A stretch of DNA of 12,361 bases from Treponema sp. (GTDB lineage Bacteria > Spirochaetota > Spirochaetia > Treponematales > Treponemataceae), in contig JAFOTA010000151.1 of NCBI GenBank assembly GCA_017421145.1, positions 1 to 12,361 on the forward strand, in the 5' to 3' direction. Shown piece after piece: positions 7,817 through 12,361 of this stretch. Under the pieces are notes generated by a model that saw only the letters and a list, made by a program, of their open reading frames with translations, had not been told where the DNA came from and searched no databases. The position numbers and the translations under genes are program-made. Numbering within the stretch: position 1 is the stretch's first letter; the number at the start of each line of letters is the position of its first letter.

Positions 7817-9258
7817 TACTGCCCCTCCATTATTTTCGCAGTAACGCGCTCAAGCCCCATTCCCCTGGAACCTTTTATGAGGATTATGTCCCCGTCGGAT
7901 GCAAATGCCTTGATTTCAGAAGCGATTCCTTCCACGGCAGACTCGTCATGTCCCGGAAACCATTTTGATTCCGCACCCGGATTTTTTTTCTTGAAAGCTT
8001 CAAAGCCGCTTTTCATTTCATCGCCGGCAAAAATCACAAGGTCAGCGCCTGATGAAGATGCCTGAACGCCCGCTTTTTCATGCTCTTCGGAAGATGAGCC
8101 TCCAAGCTCCAGCATGTCACCCAGCACGAGCACCTTTTTCTGCCCTTCCCTGCATGTGACGGACGAAATGAAATCTATTGATTTTTCCATTGAATCGGGA
8201 TTTGCGTTGTAGCAGTCCTGAACGACGGTGTACTTTCCTTTTAGAACCTGGCTGCGGCCGAACATAGGCTTCAGTGATTCAATCCCCTGTATGATCTGAG
8301 GTCCGCTCATGCCGAGCAATCTAGCACACGCCATTGCACCGAGCGCATTCTTGAAATTGTATTTTCCCGGAAGAGAAAGAACTGCTTTTTTACCGCCGAC
8401 AAGGAATTCCGTTCCCTCAAGACCAAGGTCAGCAGAAAATTCGATGTCATTATCGCATCCTTCGCCATAGAAAACGACCTTTCCCTCAACCCTGTCAGCA
8501 AGGAAAGACTCAAAATCATCGCCATGCGGAATGAATGCGGTTCCGAATCCTTTGAACCAGTCGAAAACGCGGCTTTTTTCAAGGGCTATGTTTTCCCTGC
8601 TTCCGAGCTTTCCGATGTGAGCCGTACCGATGTTGGTGACGATTGCAAAGCGCGGCTTAAGGACATAGGATATTTCCTTCATCTCGTCCTTGCGGTTCAT
8701 GCCCATCTCAAAAACACCTACCTGGTGCTCCTTTCTGATTCCGAACACTGAAAGAGGAAGTCCGGTCTCCGAGTTGAGGTTTCCCGGATTCGACACGACG
8801 CTGTATTTCTGAGAAAGTATTGAAACAAGTATTTCCTTGGTAGTGGTCTTTCCTGAGCTTCCTGTGATTCCCACGCGGATGAGGTGCGGAAATTTTTCCA
8901 CATATTTTGCGGCTGCATCCTGAAGTGCGTGGAGGGTGTCTTTTACGGCAATAAAAACGACTTCCGGGTTTTTCTGGGAGATTGCGTTGAAGAATTCGGG
9001 ATCCTTCTCATAGTTTTCCATGCGGATAAAAACTGCTGACGCGCCTTTTTCAACCGCCTGAGGTATGTATTTGTGCCCGTCCTGATTTTCTCCTATCAGC
9101 GGCACGAAGAGCGTATTTTCAGATGAAAAACGGCTGTCGGTCTGCACCGATTCAATGCAAAGCCCCTTTTCACCGGCATTTCCAAGAACATGGATTCCTT
9201 CGGTAGATTCAAGGAGTTCATCCAAAGTCAAGAGCGATTCCACACTTTTTTCAATCAT
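7816..9258 (-). CDS. murF: UDP-MurNAc-tripeptide--D-Ala-D-Ala ligase
   Basis: 480-residue cytoplasmic Mur ligase that adds D-Ala-D-Ala to UDP-MurNAc-tripeptide in an ATP-dependent step, completing the pentapeptide precursor. The N-terminal substrate domain contains the MurF-type DSR (41-43). The central ATPase domain has the P-loop ITGSSGKTTTKE (131-142), EMGMN (184-188) and NIGTAHIGKLGS (209-220). The Lys of ALEKS (near 228) aligns with the lysine that is carbamylated in this family. The C-terminal domain has CYNANPDSM (349-357), GDMLELG (380-386) and KGSRGMGLE (462-470), all characteristic of MurF rather than MurC, MurD or MurE. It overlaps the upstream ftsL by ATGA and the downstream ftsW by one base. 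Confidence 0.97.
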   Translation of the reverse strand: MIEKSVESLLTLDELLESTEGIHVLGNAGEKGLCIESVQTDSRFSSENTLFVPLIGENQDGHKYIPQAVEKGASAVFIRMENYEKDPEFFNAISQKNPEVVFIAVKDTLHALQDAAAKYVEKFPHLIRVGITGSSGKTTTKEILVSILSQKYSVVSNPGNLNSETGLPLSVFGIRKEHQVGVFEMGMNRKDEMKEISYVLKPRFAIVTNIGTAHIGKLGSRENIALEKSRVFDWFKGFGTAFIPHGDDFESFLADRVEGKVVFYGEGCDNDIEFSADLGLEGTEFLVGGKKAVLSLPGKYNFKNALGAMACARLLGMSGPQIIQGIESLKPMFGRSQVLKGKYTVVQDCYNANPDSMEKSIDFISSVTCREGQKKVLVLGDMLELGGSSSEEHEKAGVQASSSGADLVIFAGDEMKSGFEAFKKKNPGAESKWFPGHDESAVEGIASEIKAFASDGDIILIKGSRGMGLERVTAKIMEGQ

Positions 9259-9557
9259 TTCCGTGCGTCCTTTATTTCAACCCTGATAATTTCGTCAGTC
9301 TCAGCTTTTCTCATGCCCAGGGTGTCCTTGGCAATCTGCTCTATCCTGTCTGCAGAAGAGAGTATGCTTATGTCCGTTATCAGCTTTTTGTTTTCTTCTA
9401 TGATTTCAGCCTGCTTTTCTTCAAGTTCAAGCACCTGTTCCCTCAATGCAGTATATTTCCTTGCCTGCACCGCGTCAACAATCAGCATGCCGGGAATCAA
9501 AAGCGCGGCTATGCAAAGCAATACAATCTTGATTATAAAACCCGCTTTTCCGCTCAC
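9255..9557 (-). CDS. ftsL: FtsL-like septum formation protein
   Basis: 100-residue bitopic protein. One transmembrane helix (about 7-28) follows a very short cytoplasmic tip. A charged heptad-like coiled coil (about 34-66) comes next, then SSADRIEQIAKDTLGMRKA (67-85), a motif typical of the FtsL/DivIC family. Such proteins form a complex with FtsB and FtsQ and activate septal wall synthesis. The start is GTG, overlapping the rsmH stop as GTGA with GGAGG four bases upstream, which implies translational coupling. FtsL and FtsB/DivIC are hard to tell apart by sequence; the position directly after rsmH favours FtsL. Confidence 0.88.
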   Translation of the reverse strand: MSGKAGFIIKIVLLCIAALLIPGMLIVDAVQARKYTALREQVLELEEKQAEIIEENKKLITDISILSSADRIEQIAKDTLGMRKAETDEIIRVEIKDARK

Positions 9558-10540
9558 AATGCCTCCACTCCGTAAAGCCTCATTTCGTCTGCGTCACGGA
9601 TTTTTCTTACCACGCGAAGTTTTGCGCTTCTTGACGGTGAATTGATTTTTACTTCTTCAGGAGAAGGTTCAACGGGCTTACGGGTGATAAGCTGAGCACA
9701 TGGCGCACCTCCGCATTTACAAACAGGAGCTTCTGGAGGGCAGACACACTGTTTCCCAAGGTTACGGAAATAGTTTTTTACAATCCTGTCTTCGAGCGAA
9801 TGGAATGTTATAACTCCCATTTTACCGCCAGGCGAAAGCACGTTAAAGGCGTAGTGTAATGCTTCCGGAAGTCTTTTCAGCTCCGAGTTTACCTGGATCC
9901 GCAGGGCCTGAAATGTCCTGGTCGCGGGGTGTATCGGCCCGTACCGGTATTTTGCAGGCACAGCATTGTAAATGATGTCCGCGAGCGCCTTTGTAGAGCT
10001 TATACGCCCCGTTTCGCGCGCTGAAACTATTGCCGACGCAATCCTTCGGGAGAACTTCTCATCCGAGTACAGATAAATCATGTTCGCAAGCTGGGCTTCC
10101 GGCATAGTATTTACCACGTCCCCGGCACTTTCTCCCGCCGATTGATTGAGCCGCATATCTAGTGCTTCATCATGCCGAAAAGAGAATCCCCTCCCACTTC
10201 GTTCATAGTGATAGACACTGATTCCTAAATCAAACAATATGAGGTCGGGATGCCTTTCATCTTCCGGAAAATTCTTGTAAAAGTCATTGAACCATCCGTT
10301 GAAGAATTTCATCCGGTCCCCAAATTGAGACAGCCGTTCCCGGGCCCTGGCCTGTATGTCAGAGTCCGCATCAACGCCTGTTATGTGCAATGAAGGATAT
10401 TTGGACAAAAAGTTGAAGGAATGACCACCCTCGCCAAGCGTAGAGTCTATCATGAATGCATCTTTCTCGAACGGCTCCCCAACCGGAGAAAGAAATTCCA
10501 GGCACTCACCGAGCAGTACCGGCGTATGAATGATTTCCAC
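9554..10540 (-). CDS. rsmH: 16S rRNA (cytosine(1402)-N(4))-methyltransferase
   Basis: 328-residue SAM-dependent enzyme (formerly MraW) that methylates N4 of C1402 in 16S rRNA, near the decoding site. Visible motifs are HTPVLLGECLEFL (5-17), the SAM loop STLGEGGHS (33-41), GVDADSD (55-61), FDLGIS (103-108), GRGFSF (116-121), LDMRL (127-131), HPATRTFQALRI (204-215), FHSLEDR (246-252) and the family's Cys-rich CVCPPEAPVCKCGG (265-278). The frame stays open 92 codons upstream, but that stretch has no family similarity and overlaps mraZ. I place the start at GTG 10540, where GGTGGGG sits 6 bases upstream and HTPVLL aligns with the usual N-terminus. A GTG at 10552 is the other option. Confidence 0.95.
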   Translation of the reverse strand: MEIIHTPVLLGECLEFLSPVGEPFEKDAFMIDSTLGEGGHSFNFLSKYPSLHITGVDADSDIQARARERLSQFGDRMKFFNGWFNDFYKNFPEDERHPDLILFDLGISVYHYERSGRGFSFRHDEALDMRLNQSAGESAGDVVNTMPEAQLANMIYLYSDEKFSRRIASAIVSARETGRISSTKALADIIYNAVPAKYRYGPIHPATRTFQALRIQVNSELKRLPEALHYAFNVLSPGGKMGVITFHSLEDRIVKNYFRNLGKQCVCPPEAPVCKCGGAPCAQLITRKPVEPSPEEVKINSPSRSAKLRVVRKIRDADEMRLYGVEAL

Positions 10541-10574
10541 TTTTTTCCCCACCGCACATCTGTTTTCCCACCCA
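10537..10574 (-). promoter_or_regulatory. second cluster of GTGG motifs at the rsmH start, possible MraZ site
   Basis: On the minus strand GTGG begins at 10571, 10552 and 10540, each followed by an A-rich run, and a further TGGG begins at 10574. The spacings are 19 and 12 bases, so they lack the strict 10-bp period seen before mraZ. The last two overlap the ribosome binding site and start codon of rsmH. They could be a degenerate MraZ site or simply a purine-rich translation start. Confidence 0.25.
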
Positions 10575-10689
10575 ACTCTTTTTTTTTGAATCGGCAACAG
10601 ATTTTTCCAATGCACGCCTTTTCCCCAAGCAGTGCATATCCAATCGCATAAGCATCCGCACGGCCTTATGGTCATGCAGATTACTGCCA

Positions 10690-11139
10690 TTACAAAAGTA
10701 TGTCCCTCATACTTTCGATCGCCTCCTGGACCAACGGGGCTGAATCCTCGTCGAACTTCCTGAACACGGCAGCGTCCCACAGTTCCATATACTTGTCCAT
10801 GCCAAATATAATGCACTCACCGCCGGAATTCAGGGAAGCGAAATCCCTGAGGCTCTGTGGTATGGAAAGCCTGCCAGACTTGTCAAATTCCACGTTCTGT
10901 GCCGGAGCAATGAATCTCCTCATCACAAGACGCTTCTGATTGTCAAATATGGATGAATTACCGATTATCTTTTCGGTAAGACTCTCCCATTCTTCGGTGG
11001 TAAACAGCATGAGACAGTGGTCAAGCCCCTGCGTGATCACAAGGGAATCCTGATTTAAAACCGAGCGCAGCTTGGCCGGGAACTGAATGCGTCCCTTGTC
11101 GTCCATTGTGTTGCTGTACTCGCCGATCAGCATATCCAT
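10690..11139 (-). CDS. mraZ: transcriptional regulator MraZ
   Basis: 149-residue DNA-binding protein of the AbrB/SpoVT-like swapped-hairpin fold, first gene of the dcw cluster. It has the two tandem MraZ half-domains: DDKGRIQFPAKLR (13-25) and DKSGRLSIPQSLR (86-98), each carrying the conserved D-K-(S)-G-R core. MraZ proteins form ring-shaped oligomers and bind direct repeats in their own promoter; they repress or activate dcw genes depending on species. I chose ATG 11139 (GGAG 10 bases upstream). ATG 11133 aligns even better with the typical start M-x-x-GEY and cannot be excluded. A frame extension to GTG 11175 would translate the operator repeats and is rejected. About 150 bases separate it from rsmH, longer than elsewhere in the cluster. 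Confidence 0.95.
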   Translation of the reverse strand: MDMLIGEYSNTMDDKGRIQFPAKLRSVLNQDSLVITQGLDHCLMLFTTEEWESLTEKIIGNSSIFDNQKRLVMRRFIAPAQNVEFDKSGRLSIPQSLRDFASLNSGGECIIFGMDKYMELWDAAVFRKFDEDSAPLVQEAIESMRDILL

Positions 11140-11141
11140 CA

Positions 11142-11175
11142 CCACTTTTCTCCACTTTTTACCACGTTTCCCCAC
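11142..11175 (-). promoter_or_regulatory. MraZ operator: four GTGG repeats at 10-bp period
   Basis: On the minus strand GTGG starts at 11175, 11165, 11155 and 11145, exactly ten bases apart, with A-rich spacers. The period equals about one helical turn, so one face of the DNA carries all four. This matches the established MraZ target type: TGGG-like direct repeats with 5-base gaps in Escherichia coli and AAAGTG-type repeats in Mycoplasma. It lies between the predicted transcription start (near 11177) and the mraZ start codon, and it also includes the GGAG ribosome binding site. Confidence 0.8.
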
Positions 11176-11183
11176 TTATCTAC

Positions 11184-11212
11184 ATTTTCTATCGAAATTC
11201 TGATTTAGTCAA
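11184..11212 (-). promoter_or_regulatory. probable promoter of the dcw operon
   Basis: On the minus strand TTGACT (11207-11212, five of six consensus bases) is followed after 17 bases by GAAAAT (11184-11189, four of six). Transcription would start near 11177, immediately before the MraZ repeats, a position suited to repression by MraZ binding. The weak -10 leaves some doubt about the exact site. Confidence 0.5.
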
Positions 11213-11280
11213 GCTCAATCTACGCCGATATGATATAAAATTTTAAAATCTTACGGCGGGAAAAGAAAATCATAAACACG

Positions 11281-12003
11281 TTGAACGAAACGCAGCTTCA
11301 CAAGACACTGAAGACAATCTATGCGCTTGAAATCCCTGGAAGCAAAGAGGAAGTCCCCGTCGGAAAATACATTGCGGACATAGTAACGCCGGACGGAAAT
11401 ATCATAGAAATACAGACAGGAAGCCTTTCCCACCTTTCGTCCAAGATAAAGGCATTCACAGATTCCGGGAAAAACGTAAAAGTGGTCTATCCCCTTGCAA
11501 AAGAAAAATACATAGAAACAAAAATGCCTGACGGAACAAAAAAAAGGCGGAAAAGCCCGTCCAAAATGAACATATACAGCATCTTCCGTGAGCTGACTGG
11601 ACTCTGCGGAATTCTTCTGAATGAAAAGATTACGCTTGAAATTCCTGAAATCATAATGACCGAAGAAAGATGCCGGACAGATGAAGCCGTCCAGTCAAAA
11701 AACGGCAGGCGGAGATTCAGAAAAAACTGGATAAAAACAGGAAAAAGGCTTGAGGAACTGAAAAACACGCATGTCTTCCACGGAAAAAAGCCATACCTGA
11801 GCCTCATTCCCGACGGACTTAACGAAACCTTTACTTTCAAGGATTTTTTTACGGAAATCAAAAAAAAGGAGCCGCAGGTAAAAACGGATGAAGCAAGGCT
11901 TGCGCTCTGGTGCTTCTGCCGCATGGAAATCGTCGTGAGGGGAGAAAAAAAAGGAAGAAGCTATACATATAAAGTGAAAGGTGAAAAGTTTATATCGGGA
12001 TGA
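11281..12003 (+). CDS. uncharacterised protein with PD-(D/E)XK-nuclease-like N-terminus
   Basis: 240-residue protein with no family I can name. Residues 1-72 read as helix, three strands, helix, strand: VGKYIADIVTPDG then IIEIQTGSLSHLSSKIKAF then VKVVYPL. Asp33 followed ten residues later by Glu43-x-Gln45 fits the PD-(D/E)XK core with Gln in place of Lys, and Lys55 could compensate. A basic stretch (84-95, TKKRRKSPSK) follows, then a helical region. The C-terminal part (about 160-235) resembles a winged helix: TFKDFFTEIKKK, then DEARLALWCFCRMEIVVRGEKKGRSYTYKV. The start is TTG: an in-frame stop at 11236 and the absence of any in-frame ATG before codon 82 leave no better choice. The ribosome binding site is poor. 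It is divergent from mraZ. A TATGAT at 11229-11234 could be its -10, without a clear -35. Function as a nuclease is inference only. Confidence 0.7.
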   Translation: MNETQLHKTLKTIYALEIPGSKEEVPVGKYIADIVTPDGNIIEIQTGSLSHLSSKIKAFTDSGKNVKVVYPLAKEKYIETKMPDGTKKRRKSPSKMNIYSIFRELTGLCGILLNEKITLEIPEIIMTEERCRTDEAVQSKNGRRRFRKNWIKTGKRLEELKNTHVFHGKKPYLSLIPDGLNETFTFKDFFTEIKKKEPQVKTDEARLALWCFCRMEIVVRGEKKGRSYTYKVKGEKFISG

Positions 12004-12090
12004 TTAGTGACGTATCAGCTCAAATCAACAAATGCTAAACAAACGGATTTGTTCAAAACTAACGTTTTTCGCTTGTCCAGTGCGCGGCAT

Positions 12091-12119
12091 AAAAAAAGAC
12101 CCTCTGAAATCAGAAGGTC
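12091..12119 (-). terminator. intrinsic terminator of the tRNA-Glu gene
   Basis: On the minus strand GACCTTCTGA (12110-12119) pairs over ten base pairs (one G-U) with TCAGAGGGTC (12098-12107), separated by two bases, and is followed by seven T's (12091-12097). It starts 5 bases after the tRNA 3' end, so the tRNA is a single-gene transcript. Confidence 0.9.
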
Positions 12120-12124
12120 CTTAG

Positions 12125-12196
12125 CATCTCCTACGGGAATTGAACCCATGTTGTCGGGATGAAAACCCGATGTCCTAACCACTAGACGAAGGAGAC
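12125..12196 (-). tRNA. tRNA-Glu (anticodon UUC)
   Basis: The 72-base minus-strand sequence folds as a full cloverleaf. The acceptor stem is GTCTCCT with AGGAGAT, including one G-U closing pair. The D arm contains TCTAGTGGTTAGGA. The anticodon stem TCGGG/CCCGA encloses loop TTTTCAT, with anticodon TTC. The T arm ATGGG/CCCGT encloses TTCAATT. The discriminator base is G and CCA is not encoded. The sequence closely follows the bacterial tRNA-Glu pattern, for example in the acceptor and D-arm start. Confidence 0.96.
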
Positions 12197-12217
12197 ATAC
12201 CGCATTGCGATGGTTAT

Positions 12218-12246
12218 AATATATTAGGTTGCAGAGCTTTTGTCAA
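12218..12246 (-). promoter_or_regulatory. promoter of tRNA-Glu
   Basis: On the minus strand a perfect TTGACA (12241-12246) and TATATT (12218-12223, five of six) are separated by 17 bases. Transcription would start near 12211, giving a short 5' leader of about 15 bases before the tRNA. This is the strongest promoter match in the window, as expected for a stable RNA gene. Confidence 0.85.
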
Positions 12247-12269
12247 CAGGGAACAGGGAGAAAACCACA

Positions 12270-12307
12270 TTTTTTTTCAAAAAAAATTTCCAAAAGGCAG
12301 ACTGCCT
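12270..12307 (-). terminator. inverted repeats after the right-edge gene
   Basis: AGGCAG-A-CTGCCT (12295-12307) overlaps the stop codon of the right-edge gene. On the minus strand it is followed by TTTT, then by an A/T-only palindrome of eight T's, C and eight A's (12270-12286). Together they can act as a short intrinsic terminator that separates that gene from the tRNA promoter. The G-C stem is short, so efficiency is uncertain. Confidence 0.45.
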
Positions 12308-12361
12308 CAGCTCATGTCGAATTTCTTGACTATTTTAAGTCTCAGATCCCTCACCGCATCA
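12307..12361 (-). CDS. C-terminal end of an unidentified gene
   Basis: The minus-strand frame is open from the window edge to a TGA at 12307-12309 and ends DAVRDLRLKIVKKFDMS. The basic, amphipathic composition and the inverted repeat directly after the stop suggest a genuine gene end. Seventeen residues are too few to name a family. Confidence 0.5.
   Translation of the reverse strand, partial: DAVRDLRLKIVKKFDMS

Noticed and set aside
10541..10816. N-terminal extension of the rsmH frame by 92 codons
   Set aside because: The extension overlaps the mraZ 3' end, has a composition unlike any domain (many Cys, Trp, Gly), and the family N-terminus aligns at codon 93, where a GTG with a good ribosome binding site lies.
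11140..11175. GTG start of mraZ at 11175
   Set aside because: It would add 12 basic residues encoded by the GTGG operator repeats; family members begin at M-x-x-GEY.
11176..11184. DnaA-box-like TTATCTACA in front of mraZ
   Set aside because: It has one mismatch to the consensus, stands alone, and overlaps the predicted -10 region; no dnaA, dnaN or further boxes are nearby, so an origin is not supported.
11229..11239. Plus-strand promoter for the unknown gene (TATGAT or TATAAA)
   Set aside because: The -10-like boxes are good, but no -35 is found at 16-18 bases, and the region is AT-rich enough to give such hits by chance.
12027..12068. Possible terminator of the plus-strand gene (AACAAAT ... 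ATTTGTT followed by five T's)
   Set aside because: The stem is seven mostly A-T pairs with a 13-base loop, and the T-run begins 11 bases after the stem, so it lacks intrinsic-terminator form.
1..12361. CRISPR array, insertion sequence or integrated element
   Set aside because: No spaced direct repeats beyond the GTGG arrays and no transposase were seen; the only recombinase is a Xer-type housekeeping protein inside an operon.

Overview
The window is a compact bacterial division and cell-wall (dcw) cluster, almost all of it on the minus strand. The gene set is cut down to mraZ, rsmH, ftsL, murF, ftsW, ftsQ, ftsA and ftsZ. It is followed by a Xer-type recombinase and a TPR lipoprotein. The short dcw set (no ftsI, murE, mraY, murD, murG, murC or ddl between the genes) and the two lipoproteins with loose lipoboxes fit a spirochaete, most likely a Treponema. 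That assignment is inference from layout and protein style, not from a database match.

Layout, reading the minus strand from right to left. At 12307-12361 is the 3' end of an unidentified gene with its own short inverted repeat. A tRNA-Glu(UUC) gene (12125-12196) follows, with a clean promoter upstream and an intrinsic terminator downstream. A plus-strand gene of unknown function (11281-12003) is divergent from the dcw operon; its N-terminal half resembles a PD-(D/E)XK nuclease core. The dcw operon then starts at a probable promoter (11184-11212). This is followed by four GTGG repeats at an exact 10-bp period (11142-11175) just before the mraZ start, matching the known type of MraZ operator. 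From rsmH to the TPR gene the genes mostly overlap by 1-8 bases, so translational coupling is likely. The breaks are about 150 bases between mraZ and rsmH, 15 bases between ftsQ and ftsA, and 85 bases between ftsA and ftsZ; the last holds a hairpin. A weak terminator lies at 1210-1237. Finally, a separately promoted Ig-like lipoprotein gene (886 to beyond position 1) carries an apparent frameshift near 89-93.

How the genes work together: MraZ controls the operon and RsmH methylates 16S rRNA. MurF completes the UDP-MurNAc-pentapeptide. FtsW polymerises septal glycan. FtsL and FtsQ are bitopic divisome scaffold proteins. FtsA anchors FtsZ filaments to the membrane. The Xer recombinase probably resolves chromosome dimers at division. 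The TPR lipoprotein has no assigned role, but its ATGA overlap with the recombinase gene makes it part of the same transcription unit.
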